Assembly (NCBI GenBank): GCA_028693165.1
Contig: JAQUVX010000007.1
Location: forward strand, 62,001-126,000
DNA from: Lachnospiraceae bacterium
GTDB lineage: Bacteria; Bacillota; Clostridia; Lachnospirales; Lachnospiraceae
Direction: 5' to 3'
Length of the DNA stretch: 64,000 bases
The notes under the pieces are model-generated. The model did not search any database and was not told where the DNA came from. It saw nothing but the letters and a program-made list of their open reading frames with translations. Both the position numbers and the translations under genes were made by a program. The stretch's first letter is position 1, and each line of letters opens with the position of its first letter. This document shows positions 16,111 through 25,317 of this stretch, in pieces.

Positions 16111-18255
16111 CTAACTGACCGGACTCACCACGGTCACATTGCTTCCTCCCGGAGTCACGACATTGCCGGAGCTTCCGGCCGGGGACGGTGACGTATTCGC
16201 CGCGCCGCCTCCGCTGCTGCTTCCTCCCGGTCCTACCGTGACAACCGAACTCGGTCCTCCTGTCGTATCTCCCGATGAGGTTCCTCCCGGAACGGTTCCG
16301 CCGCCGACACCTGCATTATAAGTCGGTCCGTTTGTCTGGCGAACCACATGAATCGCATAGTTGCGCTCGGTTCCATTCTCAGCTCTCACTACCACGGAGA
16401 TCTCGTTGTTGCCGCTCTGGAGCTGGATATTGCCCGCCCCCCTGACCGTCGCCTTCGAATCAATCGCCGAAGCCTGAATCGTCACATTGCCTACAGAATG
16501 ATCCACGATCAGATCGTAAGATGTCGTATCCTTATTGAAGGTCGGTGTAAGGACAAAGCCCTCGGCACCCAGTGCACTCAGCTTGTTGTTCGGGCTGCCG
16601 TCCACAGTCGGCTGCACACAGGCGGTAGCCGGCATATTGGAATAAACTGGAATCTTGAAATTCAATGCCGTACTTTTCAGTGCGGCGGAAAATCCCTCTG
16701 CAAAAATGGACCCTTCCGCAGACGCTCCATCCACATTGGTCATGTACTGATGCTTGTAAATATTGCTGCCCTGAACATTATACTTCTTAAGGTACAGGGT
16801 ATCCTGTCCTGCCTTTACATAGTTGCTTCCATAGAACTGGGCTCCGCCGAGAATCGCCTTCTCCGGCGTGTTCCACGGTCTTCCATAGGTGCCGGACTGC
16901 GATGCGTACCAGAGGCCGCGCTCCACCGCGGACATGCCGTCCGACGCATAAGCGCCCACATTGAAATAGTTGTAATAGCCGCTATAACTGCCATGATTTC
17001 CGGAAATTGAATTGCCCCTTCCGTCGCTGCCCTGCTCCTGGATGATCATCGCCGCGATCACATACGGATTGACACCCGATTCGGCTGCCGCCTGCATGAT
17101 CACGTCCGCATAACTGACCGAGGAGACAGTTCCATCAGAAACTCCTGTCGTTGGTGACGCCGCACCCTGACTGCCTGACGAACTTCCGTCAGAAACGCTT
17201 CCCGGTCCACCCGATACCACAACCGCACTGCTTCCCACCAGCGCCGTCCTGTGTTTGCTGATCGACGCCTGTGGCGATTCAAAGGTCACAACACCGCTGC
17301 CGCTGCTCTCCGGCGCCTGACTGCTGTTCTGCCCCGCATTGTCCTGATTCCCTGACGGTGCCACAACCACGGCACTCTGTCCGCCCGGTGCCGTATTTCC
17401 GCTGGACCCCGGACCCGGTCCGGTCGCACTGCCGGTTCCGCTTCCTGTGGCGGCTCCGCTGCTGCCTGCCGCACTGCCGTTGCTTCGTACATTTCCCTCC
17501 ATGAAGGTGCCCTTTAACATACTTACAAGGCCTTCTTTGGTATGAATGTTCGCATCATACTCCTGTGAAAGGAACTGGAATACGGAAACTTCATCCAGGG
17601 CATTCCGCGGATCCATATAATAACGCAGAATCTCTTCGGAAGCCGCTACCCAGGTACTTCCGTCAAATCCGGTCCAACTGCCGTTGTCCCAGTTATAGGC
17701 TCCATCAACAATAGACTTAAATGAAGAAATGCTGTTTTTATGTACCAGATTCCTTCCCAGAACGCCTTCATTCTGAATCACGGTATTCCAGTCCAAACCG
17801 GTCTGCTGCGCCGTGAAGGTCCAGTTCGGGTACTGCGCATGGATCTGCCGCAGTGCATCCTTATAGGAATCCGGAAATCCCTGACTGCTCATCTGTGACT
17901 CAAAACTGCTGTCATGGCTGTACGCCACCGGGAATTTGATATAGGTACTCAGTGCATATCCGGTAGTAGCTGATCCGCCGCTCGCGGTAAACCGAATCTG
18001 ATACCAGAGCTTCCCTTCTGAATCCGTCGTTTCTCCAATGACGGTCACAGCCGCACCCTTCGCAAGCTTTGTAACCTGTGAATGACTGGTCCCTGCGCCG
18101 CTTCTCACATTCAAACTCGTCGCATTGACCGTCGCCGACCGTTCTGTATAGGCATATGCCCGCGTGGAGGGAGTCAGTCCTACAGCCGGTGCCTGTACAC
18201 TTAACATCAATCCCAGCATCGCTGCCAGACCCTTCTTCCATGTCTGTTTCTTCAT
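16111..18255 (-). CDS. Secreted SH3 / glucosaminidase-like cell-wall protein
   Basis: 714 residues. Signal peptide (about 1-35), a bacterial SH3 domain (38-108, TSLNVRSGAG, YALSTYIKF), then a glucosaminidase-like region split by a long Gly/Ser/Ala-rich linker (about 258-385): before it YPNWTFTAQQTGLDWNTVI, after it AAMIIQEQGSDGRGNSISG and YNYFNVGAYASDG. A cadherin-like domain follows (about 550-640), then a second Gly/Ser-rich tail. Probably a peptidoglycan hydrolase or wall-remodelling enzyme. A strong promoter lies at 18303-18331. First gene of an operon with the cohesin protein. Confidence 0.8.
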   Translation of the reverse strand: MKKQTWKKGLAAMLGLMLSVQAPAVGLTPSTRAYAYTERSATVNATSLNVRSGAGTSHSQVTKLAKGAAVTVIGETTDSEGKLWYQIRFTASGGSATTGYALSTYIKFPVAYSHDSSFESQMSSQGFPDSYKDALRQIHAQYPNWTFTAQQTGLDWNTVIQNEGVLGRNLVHKNSISSFKSIVDGAYNWDNGSWTGFDGSTWVAASEEILRYYMDPRNALDEVSVFQFLSQEYDANIHTKEGLVSMLKGTFMEGNVRSNGSAAGSSGAATGSGTGSATGPGPGSSGNTAPGGQSAVVVAPSGNQDNAGQNSSQAPESSGSGVVTFESPQASISKHRTALVGSSAVVVSGGPGSVSDGSSSGSQGAASPTTGVSDGTVSSVSYADVIMQAAAESGVNPYVIAAMIIQEQGSDGRGNSISGNHGSYSGYYNYFNVGAYASDGMSAVERGLWYASQSGTYGRPWNTPEKAILGGAQFYGSNYVKAGQDTLYLKKYNVQGSNIYKHQYMTNVDGASAEGSIFAEGFSAALKSTALNFKIPVYSNMPATACVQPTVDGSPNNKLSALGAEGFVLTPTFNKDTTSYDLIVDHSVGNVTIQASAIDSKATVRGAGNIQLQSGNNEISVVVRAENGTERNYAIHVVRQTNGPTYNAGVGGGTVPGGTSSGDTTGGPSSVVTVGPGGSSSGGGAANTSPSPAGSSGNVVTPGGSNVTVVSPVS

Positions 18256-18302
18256 ATGTGTTCTCCTTGAGGATGGATTATCCCGTTATTTACATCTTTC
18301 TC

Positions 18303-18331
18303 ATTATAAGCAGAAATGATGGGATAGTCAA
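18303..18331 (-). promoter_or_regulatory. Promoter of the SH3/cohesin operon
   Basis: TTGACT (18326-18331) and TATAAT (18303-18308) with a 17-base spacer on the minus strand, about 50 bases before the start at 18255. Confidence 0.8.
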
Positions 18332-18394
18332 CCAAATCGGCGCAAACTTCACATAATCGCCATAATTTGTAAGAAAGATTTAAAGAGAAAACGA

Positions 18395-18437
18395 GAAAAA
18401 ATCAGGCAGGACATCGAAGTTTCTCTGTCCTGCCTGA
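18395..18437 (-). terminator. Terminator of the sodium-pump decarboxylase operon
   Basis: Perfect 12-base arms TCAGGCAGGACA and TGTCCTGCCTGA with a 12-base loop, followed on the minus strand by TTTTTTC. It lies 20 bases past the OadA stop. Confidence 0.92.
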
Positions 18438-18457
18438 ATCGTGTTTCCAAAACTTTT

Positions 18458-19870
18458 TTATACCGGATATGCTTTGCTCTTGGTATCTGCTACGGTCGCA
18501 TCTACCTTGGTCTGCTGAGCTTCTCTGTATTTGAAGAACTCCTCTGCAACCTTCGGGAACAGCGCATAAGATAAAACATCCTCATCCTGCTGTTTCCACT
18601 GTGCGCATTCCTTCTCGAACTGCGGCAGCTGCGGAGCGATCAGATCTGCAGGTCTGCAGGTGATCGGGGTCTCGTCGCCGATGATCTTCTTCTGTACTTC
18701 TGCGTTGAACGGTTTTACGGTCTGGCCGAACTCACCAAGCATGATCTTCTTGGATTCCTTCGGAACCATCTTGTAACGCTCACCGGAGATAACATTCATA
18801 ACAGCCTGTGTACCAACGATCTGGGAAGACGGGGTAACAAGCGGCGGCTCACCGAAATCTTTTCTTACTCTCGGGATCTCCTCCAGAACTTCACGGTACT
18901 TGTCTTCCTTGCCAGCCTCTTTCAGCTGGGAAACCAGGTTGGACAGCATGCCGCCCGGTACCTGATAGCGAAGTGTCTGGATGTTTACGCCCAGAACCTT
19001 CGGATTCAGAAGGCCGCTCTTTAATGCCTCCTCGCGGAGTGGTGTGAAGTAATCTGCGATCTCTGCCAGTTTAGTCTGATCCAGACCGGTATCGTATGGT
19101 GTGCCCTTGAAGGTCTCTACCATAACCTCGGTAGCCGGCTGGCTGGTGCCCAGTGCCAGCGGTGACATTGCGGTATCGATGATGTCGCAGCCTGCTTCTA
19201 CAGCCTTTAAGTAGGTCATGGAAGCAACACCGGAGGTGTAATGGGTATGCAGGTCGATCGGAAGCTGGGTGGACTCTTTCAGTGCGGTTACCAGCTCCTG
19301 TGCTGCATAAGGAGTCAGAAGACCTGCCATATCCTTGATACAGATGGAATCAGCGCCCATATCTTCGATTCTCTTGGCAATATCCTTCCAGTAATCCAGG
19401 GTGTAAGCATCGCCCAGGGTATAGCACAGTGCGATCTGTGCATGTGCTTTCTCTTTGTTTGCTGCCTTGACAGCGGTCTGCAGGTTGCGCAGATCGTTCA
19501 GACAGTCAAAGATACGGATGATATCAATACCGTTGGCAACGGATTTCTGTACGAAATATTCTACTACGTCATCTGCGTAGTGGTTGTAACCCAGAATATT
19601 CTGTCCGCGGAACAGCATCTGTAATTTAGTGTTTTTGAAGCCTGCTTTCAGCTTTCTCAGTCTCTCCCACGGATCCTCTTTCAGGAAACGAAGAGAAGCA
19701 TCGAACGTTGCGCCGCCCCAGCACTCTGCTGCATAATATCCGACCTGATCCATTTTCTCAATGATCGGAAGCATCTGCTCGGTGCTCATTCTGGTTGCGA
19801 TTAAGGACTGATGTGCGTCACGCAGGACGGTCTCTACAATCTTAACCGGCTTTTTCTGTATCTCTGCCAT
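18458..19870 (-). CDS. oadA: Oxaloacetate decarboxylase alpha subunit (carboxyltransferase, no biotin domain)
   Basis: 470 residues, HMG-CoA-lyase-like TIM barrel plus the conserved carboxylase domain. It moves the carboxyl group of oxaloacetate to biotin, leaving pyruvate. Motifs: RDAHQS (17-22) with the catalytic Asp, metal ligands in HTHYTSGVA, and the IKDMAGLL segment holding the carbamoylated-Lys region. Unlike Klebsiella OadA (about 595 residues) it lacks the biotin carrier domain, which is a separate gene at 21129. Last gene of the operon; cytoplasmic, docking on the membrane beta subunit. Pyruvate carboxylase subunit B is an alternative name for the same domains. Confidence 0.92.
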   Translation of the reverse strand: MAEIQKKPVKIVETVLRDAHQSLIATRMSTEQMLPIIEKMDQVGYYAAECWGGATFDASLRFLKEDPWERLRKLKAGFKNTKLQMLFRGQNILGYNHYADDVVEYFVQKSVANGIDIIRIFDCLNDLRNLQTAVKAANKEKAHAQIALCYTLGDAYTLDYWKDIAKRIEDMGADSICIKDMAGLLTPYAAQELVTALKESTQLPIDLHTHYTSGVASMTYLKAVEAGCDIIDTAMSPLALGTSQPATEVMVETFKGTPYDTGLDQTKLAEIADYFTPLREEALKSGLLNPKVLGVNIQTLRYQVPGGMLSNLVSQLKEAGKEDKYREVLEEIPRVRKDFGEPPLVTPSSQIVGTQAVMNVISGERYKMVPKESKKIMLGEFGQTVKPFNAEVQKKIIGDETPITCRPADLIAPQLPQFEKECAQWKQQDEDVLSYALFPKVAEEFFKYREAQQTKVDATVADTKSKAYPV

Positions 19871-19938
19871 GATTCATTTACCTCCATTTTATTCTAATTT
19901 GTGGACGAAAACCCTGCACGTTGATTCCGCAGTGTTCT

Positions 19939-21087
19939 CTAGACACCGAAAATGGCCATAAAGGTACCGGCCGCTACCGCGGTACCGATAACACCTGCCA
20001 CGTTCGGACCCATTGCGTGCATCAGCAGGAAGTTGGACGGATCTGCATCCGCTCCGACCTTCTGTGATACGCGGGCTGCCATAGGAACTGCGGATACGCC
20101 CGCAGAACCAATCAGCGGATTTACCTTTCCTCCGGTTACCTTGCACATAATCTTACCAAAGATCACGCCGGCTGCGGTACCGAATGCAAATGCAATCAGA
20201 CCCAGTGCCACGATCTGCAAAGTGGTAACCTTCAGGAATGCTTCTGCGCTGGTGGTTGCACCAACCGAAGTACCCAGAAGAATAACTACGATGTACATCA
20301 AAGCGTTGCTTGCAGTCTCGGACAGCTGCTTTACAACACCACACTCACGGAACAGGTTGCCAAGCATCAGCATACCTACTAACGGTGCGGTAGACGGCAG
20401 AATCATACATACCACCGTCGTAACGATGATCGGGAACAGGATCTTCTCCAGCTTGGACACCGGGCGAAGCTGCTCCATCTTGATCTTGCGCTCTTCCTCG
20501 GTCGTCAGAAGCTTCATGATCGGCGGCTGAATGATCGGAACCAGCGCCATGTAGGAATAAGCCGCTACCGCGATCGGTCCCATGAACTCAGTCTGTCCGA
20601 GCTTACCAGCCAGGAAGATGGAAGTCGGGCCATCTGCACCGCCAATGATTGAGATCGCTGCCGCGGCCTTGTCATTGAAGCCCATGAAGATCGCCATGAA
20701 ATAGGCTGCATAAATACCAAACTGAGCTGCTGCACCAAGCAGGAAGCTCTTAGGGTTTGCAATCAGCGGACCGAAATCCGTCATCGCACCAACCCCCATG
20801 AAAATCAGGGAAGGAAGAATACTCCACTCATCCAGAATATAGAAGTAATGAAGCAGTCCGCCAACACCATTTGAAGTATCTTCAGGAGACGCCATAATAT
20901 CCGGATAGATATTAACCAGCAGCATACCAAATGCAATCGGAACCAGAAGAAGCGGCTCAAATCCCTTGCGAATCGCAAGATACAGGAAGATAAACGCTAC
21001 CAGGATCATGACCAGATTGCCGAATGTCATGTTTAAGAACGCCGTCTGATGAAGAAGATTATCCAAGGTTGTTACTATATAATCCAT
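19939..21087 (-). CDS. oadB: Na+-transporting decarboxylase beta subunit
   Basis: 382 residues, very hydrophobic, about nine or more membrane helices. It belongs to the OadB/GcdB/MmdB family, which decarboxylates carboxybiotin and pumps Na+ outward. Signature segments: SIIGGADGPTSIF, with the essential Asp of the Na+ pathway, and GSAGVSAVPMAARV. Length is normal for GcdB/MmdB (about 375-410). RBS ATGGAGGG. Sits between the biotin carrier and OadA genes. The sequence does not tell which substrate the complex uses, because either carboxyltransferase in the operon could feed it. Confidence 0.95.
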   Translation of the reverse strand: MDYIVTTLDNLLHQTAFLNMTFGNLVMILVAFIFLYLAIRKGFEPLLLVPIAFGMLLVNIYPDIMASPEDTSNGVGGLLHYFYILDEWSILPSLIFMGVGAMTDFGPLIANPKSFLLGAAAQFGIYAAYFMAIFMGFNDKAAAAISIIGGADGPTSIFLAGKLGQTEFMGPIAVAAYSYMALVPIIQPPIMKLLTTEEERKIKMEQLRPVSKLEKILFPIIVTTVVCMILPSTAPLVGMLMLGNLFRECGVVKQLSETASNALMYIVVILLGTSVGATTSAEAFLKVTTLQIVALGLIAFAFGTAAGVIFGKIMCKVTGGKVNPLIGSAGVSAVPMAARVSQKVGADADPSNFLLMHAMGPNVAGVIGTAVAAGTFMAIFGV

Positions 21088-21128
21088 TTTAATCCCTCCA
21101 TATGGAACTTGCCTTTATGCGCAAGCTA

Positions 21129-21494
21129 TTAGTTTAATGTAGCCAGAGTTGCGCCGGCTTCTACGGAATCGCCAGCTGCTGCATTAACGCTTGCAATGGT
21201 TCCATCCTGAGGTGCCACGATATCGTTCTCCATTTTCATTGCTTCCAGAACCATGATCACGTCGCCTTTTTTAACAGCCTGTCCAGCAGCTGCCTTAACA
21301 GCAAGAATCTTGCCTGGCATCGGAGCGGATACGACTACAGAACCTGCTGCGCCAGCCGGAGCTGCTGCTTTCGGTGCTGCTACAGGAGCTGCCTTCGGAG
21401 CTGCTGCCTGCACTGCCGGTGCGCCAGTCGATGCACCCTCTTCTACGGTTACTGCGTAAACATTACCATTAACTGTAATTGTATAATTTTTCAT
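21129..21494 (-). CDS. Biotin carboxyl carrier protein of the decarboxylase
   Basis: 121 residues. A short N-terminal strand region (MKNYTITVNG), an Ala/Pro-rich flexible linker (about 20-52), then a biotinyl domain with EAMKMEND; K87 is the biotinylated lysine. It carries CO2 from the carboxyltransferase to OadB. The start at 21494 is chosen for TTAGGAGG upstream; the longer open frame to 21548 overlaps the OadG gene and has no good RBS. Comparable to MmdC/GcdC of Veillonella and Acidaminococcus. Confidence 0.93.
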   Translation of the reverse strand: MKNYTITVNGNVYAVTVEEGASTGAPAVQAAAPKAAPVAAPKAAAPAGAAGSVVVSAPMPGKILAVKAAAGQAVKKGDVIMVLEAMKMENDIVAPQDGTIASVNAAAGDSVEAGATLATLN

Positions 21495-21516
21495 GATAAG
21501 AATCCTCCTAATTTGC

Positions 21517-22287
21517 TTATGCTCTTTTCCATTTTGCGCCGGATGCACGTTTGATTGAACGTACTACCAGGCCGTCTGTTGATGAGTTGGTTGCGGCTGC
21601 GATCGCCGCAGTAATCACTGCCACCAGCTCCAGATCATCGACCAGTTCCTCTTCCACAACCGCTGCTGCGGCAGGTGCCGGTACAGGTGCTGCTGCCGCT
21701 TCCTTTGCCTTCATCTTGTTCTCAAACACGCTGATGAACTTAAAACAGCTGATCAGCAGGCTGATGAAGATCAAAACACAGAATACAGTCCCCATACCCA
21801 TCAGGGTATTCATACCAGCCTTGGCCATCTTCTCACCGGTTGTATACTCCGGGGAAAAGGTAATGCTGGTCGGCATCAGGCTCTGACTCTTGTTGTCCAG
21901 CACATAGAATGTCTTGAATTCCACCGGACGATTCTCAAATACAGCCTGTACGGTACACACGTAACCGCCGTCATCCGTCAGCTCTGTATCAGAAGAGATC
22001 ACGCTGCTGAATGCTCCGGTGTCTTTCATGACACCGATCCAGGAAGTCACACCACTTGCAAGTCCTGCTTCATCCTGATCCAAAAGGCTCTGCTCCGTCT
22101 GCTGCGCATCCGCTTCACTCAAAGCTGTAATGCTCTGCAGCAAACCTTCTGATGACTGGGCAATGTAACCGGCTATCTGCGGATCAGCAGTCTTGTCAGC
22201 CGTCTCTTTTGCGGAGCATGCTGACAGGGAAAAGAGGCAGGCTGCCATGCATAATACTAACATTACTCGTTTCATATACTGTTTCAT
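21517..22287 (-). CDS. OadG-like gamma subunit with lipoprotein N-terminus
   Basis: 256 residues. Lipobox LSAC with C24, an extracytoplasmic domain of about 130 residues (DUF3887-like pattern, related to turnover or carrier proteins), one membrane helix (about 160-185, MGTVFCVLIFISLLISC), an Ala/Pro linker and a C-terminal tail that resembles OadG/MmdD small subunits. OadG holds the complex together and binds Zn in Klebsiella. The large outside domain is an addition to the classical 80-residue subunit; its job is unknown. Second gene of the operon, 17 bases after the carboxyltransferase. Confidence 0.78.
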   Translation of the reverse strand: MKQYMKRVMLVLCMAACLFSLSACSAKETADKTADPQIAGYIAQSSEGLLQSITALSEADAQQTEQSLLDQDEAGLASGVTSWIGVMKDTGAFSSVISSDTELTDDGGYVCTVQAVFENRPVEFKTFYVLDNKSQSLMPTSITFSPEYTTGEKMAKAGMNTLMGMGTVFCVLIFISLLISCFKFISVFENKMKAKEAAAAPVPAPAAAAVVEEELVDDLELVAVITAAIAAATNSSTDGLVVRSIKRASGAKWKRA

Positions 22288-22304
22288 ATACCTGTCACCC
22301 CATT

Positions 22305-23759
22305 CTAAACCGTTCCATGTTTTCTGTCAGGACGATCCTCTCTCTTGGTAAATAACATCTCAAATGCTGCAATCACACGTTTTCTGGTGTCGCAGGCCTC
22401 GATGATATCATCTACATAACCTCTCTTAGCTGCTGCTACTGCGCTGGACTGCAGTTCACGATAAGCTGCTGCTTTCTCGTTGATCAGAGCCAGGCTGTCG
22501 TCAGCCTTTGCAATCTCATCTGCATACATAATCTTTGCTGCAGCGGTTGCATCCATCATACCAATCGTTGCACCCGGCCATGCATAAACAACATCTGCAC
22601 CGATGGACTTGCTGTTCATGGTCAGATATGCGGTGCCGTATGCCTCGCCTACAATCACGGTCACTTTCGGAACGCTCGCATTGGCAAACGCATAAGTCAG
22701 TCTTCCTGCGCTCTTTGCGATTCTGCGCTCTGTACACTTGCTTGCCTTATAGCCCTTTACGTTGACCAGGGTCAGCAGCGGAATGTTGAACGCATCACAG
22801 AACGATACGAACTTCGCTGCTTTCTCAGCGCCGTTCGCAGATAACTCTGCTTCAAACTCTGCTTCCTTCACACCGTTCTCGCCGTAAATCACGGTACGGT
22901 TTGCCACACAGCCGATGGTGGTTCCGTTCAGGCGGATAAAACCGGTAATCATGGACGGAGCATAGTCCTTCTTCACTTCCATGAAGAAGTTGTCATCGGA
23001 AATCTGGGTCAGCGCGATATCGGTTGCTCCTGCGCAGTTGCCCAGGTCAGAGCAGATGCGGTTCAAATCATCTGCACATTCGCTGTAGGACATATCATCC
23101 TCGTTGTTTGCCGGAAGAATCGAAACCAGAGTGCGGATCTGTAAAAGAACAGCCTCCTCATCGCCGGTGAAATCCACCAGACCGGTATCCTCGCTCTGGA
23201 ATGCCGCACAGCTTGTATCGCACTTCTCCACACGGTTTCCGTCAATCGCGTTCGGAGCATTTACAAACAATTTTGCTTTCTTCTCTTCCATGAAAATAAA
23301 GTCGGACAGTGCAGAAGAAACTGCCATGCCGCCGCCGCAGGTCCCAAAGATCGCGGAGATCTGCGGAACAACGCCGGAAGCCAGAGTCTGGCTTAAATAC
23401 ATCTGTCCGAATCCGTTCAGTGCATCGGTAGCCTCCTGCAGTCTTAAACCTGCACAGTCGATCAGGCCGATAACCGGTGCTCCCATCTTCACTGCCATCG
23501 AATAGATGTTGGAAATCTTCTTTGCATGCATCTCGCCCAGAGAGCCGCCCATCACGGAAGCGTCCTGGCTGTACACGTACACAAGGCCGCCGTCGATGGT
23601 ACCGTAACCGGTAACTACGCCATCTGCCGGAGTTTCCTTGTCAGTCATGTTGAAATCAGTGCTTCTTGCCGTAACATAAGCGCCTACTTCAACAAAACTG
23701 TTCTCATCAAGTAATGCATTAATTCTGTTACTTGCTGATGTTTGTGCTGAATTACTCAT
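22305..23759 (-). CDS. mmdA: Acyl-CoA-type carboxyltransferase (MmdA-like)
   Basis: 484 residues with paired crotonase-fold carboxyltransferase domains, as in methylmalonyl-CoA decarboxylase alpha and propionyl-CoA carboxylase beta subunits. Motifs: GGSLGEMHAKKI, the oxyanion-hole run GTCGGGMAVS, and AYLTMNSKSIGAD and AWPGATIGMMDA in the second half. It would transfer a carboxyl group from an acyl-CoA to biotin. Start at 23759 with GGAGG upstream. It is the first gene of the Na+-pump operon, so the operon encodes two different carboxyltransferases (this one and OadA). The exact acyl-CoA cannot be read from the sequence. Confidence 0.85.
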   Translation of the reverse strand: MSNSAQTSASNRINALLDENSFVEVGAYVTARSTDFNMTDKETPADGVVTGYGTIDGGLVYVYSQDASVMGGSLGEMHAKKISNIYSMAVKMGAPVIGLIDCAGLRLQEATDALNGFGQMYLSQTLASGVVPQISAIFGTCGGGMAVSSALSDFIFMEEKKAKLFVNAPNAIDGNRVEKCDTSCAAFQSEDTGLVDFTGDEEAVLLQIRTLVSILPANNEDDMSYSECADDLNRICSDLGNCAGATDIALTQISDDNFFMEVKKDYAPSMITGFIRLNGTTIGCVANRTVIYGENGVKEAEFEAELSANGAEKAAKFVSFCDAFNIPLLTLVNVKGYKASKCTERRIAKSAGRLTYAFANASVPKVTVIVGEAYGTAYLTMNSKSIGADVVYAWPGATIGMMDATAAAKIMYADEIAKADDSLALINEKAAAYRELQSSAVAAAKRGYVDDIIEACDTRKRVIAAFEMLFTKREDRPDRKHGTV

Positions 23760-23928
23760 TTTGCAATCCTCCATTTTGAAATATTTTCACGATATCCTGC
23801 GGATCTTTGCATTGTTTACAAAAAATGCCGCAATTTATCGTTTAGTAAATCCAATTTCTGCCGATTATAATTGTATAATGATAAAGCATAAAATTCAAGC
23901 TGTTTTTTCACTTTTAGACATTTTCTTT

Positions 23929-25221
23929 CTAATTTCTTATTGCAAAAAATTCTCTATAGACCGTTTCTGCGCAATACCGGAAATCCCAACGGCGAATCGT
24001 GGCCGCAGACTGGATCGGACAGCTCCGAATAACCGCTCCGTTCAACGAACAGACCAGATAACCGACCACATCCCCCTTCCTAACCGGCGCCTCAAGCTCC
24101 GCGGGAAGTTCCGCCCGCTGCTCAATGGTCTCCGCCTCGGAAAGCAGCAGGTTCATGCGAGCTTCTTTATCCGGCAGCCCCAAAGTTACCGCAACCGCAT
24201 CGGCTTCGATTCCATCCCGCACCGAAATATTCGGAAACTCCGTCTGAAACGGAACTTCCCGATACGCAAAATGCTCCTTCCCGTACCCGAACAGCGTGCG
24301 GACATCGGACCACTTGTAGGTCTTGTGGGGCGGCCATCCGCTTCCGAGAAGCGCCGCCACCAGCGTCCGCTCTCCTTCCCGCCACGCCGCCACGTAGGAA
24401 TATCCCGCTCCGCCGGTAAAGCCGGTTTTGCCGCTCAGCGCCCCCTCCATCATATTCAGCAGTGCATTGTGATTGACGCAGGAATAGGTGCGCTTCCCCT
24501 CCTGATCCGTAAAGCTGTAGTTGCCCGTTCGGGTAATCTCCAGAAATTCGTCACGCACGGGGGATTCCATCACGCAGTAGCGCATGATCGCCGCCAGATC
24601 GGCTGCCGACGTGCTGTGCGCCAGCGTCTCCCCCGCCTCGGTGGTCTTCGTGGCGTCCAGCCCGTTTGGTGTGATAAAGTACGTCTCCTGACATCCAATA
24701 TCGCGCGCCTTCTGATTCATCAGCTCTGCAAACGCCTCCACACTTCCGGCAATCTGCTCGGCAATCACCACCGCCGTATCATTATGCGACTCAAGCATCA
24801 GAGAATACAGCAGATCCTTCAGATAAAAATGACTGCCCTCCGGCGCTCCCAGATGCACCTTCGGCTGGGCCGCCGCCTGAGCAGATACCGTGCACACATC
24901 CGAGAGGGAGCCATTTTCCAACGCCAGAATGCAGGTCATGATCTTGGTCGTGCTCGCCATCGGGCGGACGGTATGCGCGTCCTTTCCGTAGAGAATCCTG
25001 CCGCTGTCCCCGTCGATCAAAACCGCACTGAGGGCGTGCAGCTTCAGCGTGTCCTGCACCTTTGGCGCATCCTGCGGCACACCGGCCACCTCCCGGACCT
25101 CCCGGCTGCGCTCCACCGCCCAGGCCGCCGTATGCACCGGCTGTGTCCGCACGGAGCCCCACACGGCAAATCCGATGGTCACACCCGCCATCATTCCATA
25201 CATCCACCCGCGTCTTGCCAT
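23929..25221 (-). CDS. D-alanyl-D-alanine carboxypeptidase (PBP5/DacF type)
   Basis: 430 residues. An N-terminal hydrophobic export signal (about 8-24) precedes the low-molecular-weight penicillin-binding domain with all three motifs: SxxK as S90-TTK93, SxN as S145-H-N147 and KTG at 265-267. It trims the terminal D-Ala of peptidoglycan stem peptides outside the membrane. A C-terminal beta-rich domain (about 320-430) is typical of PBP5. DacF, DacB and DacA cannot be told apart here without a tree. Divergent from dinB with only 96 bases between. Confidence 0.93.
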   Translation of the reverse strand: MARRGWMYGMMAGVTIGFAVWGSVRTQPVHTAAWAVERSREVREVAGVPQDAPKVQDTLKLHALSAVLIDGDSGRILYGKDAHTVRPMASTTKIMTCILALENGSLSDVCTVSAQAAAQPKVHLGAPEGSHFYLKDLLYSLMLESHNDTAVVIAEQIAGSVEAFAELMNQKARDIGCQETYFITPNGLDATKTTEAGETLAHSTSAADLAAIMRYCVMESPVRDEFLEITRTGNYSFTDQEGKRTYSCVNHNALLNMMEGALSGKTGFTGGAGYSYVAAWREGERTLVAALLGSGWPPHKTYKWSDVRTLFGYGKEHFAYREVPFQTEFPNISVRDGIEADAVAVTLGLPDKEARMNLLLSEAETIEQRAELPAELEAPVRKGDVVGYLVCSLNGAVIRSCPIQSAATIRRWDFRYCAETVYREFFAIRN

Positions 25222-25317
25222 AGTCTCACCAGAAAATATTCATTCCTTTATCTCTATTCTGGAAAATTTGCGGTTATTCTGATATGATAGGATTATCTGT
25301 CAGGAAAGGAGTACGCC

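Noticed and set aside
16111..18255. Gly/Ser-rich repeats of the SH3/glucosaminidase gene as a CRISPR-like or tandem-repeat array
   Set aside because: The repeats are irregular codon-level low complexity inside one continuous reading frame.
23761..25287. 508-codon plus-strand open frame opposite the carboxypeptidase
   Set aside because: Arg/His-rich antisense shadow; the minus strand shows all three penicillin-binding motifs.
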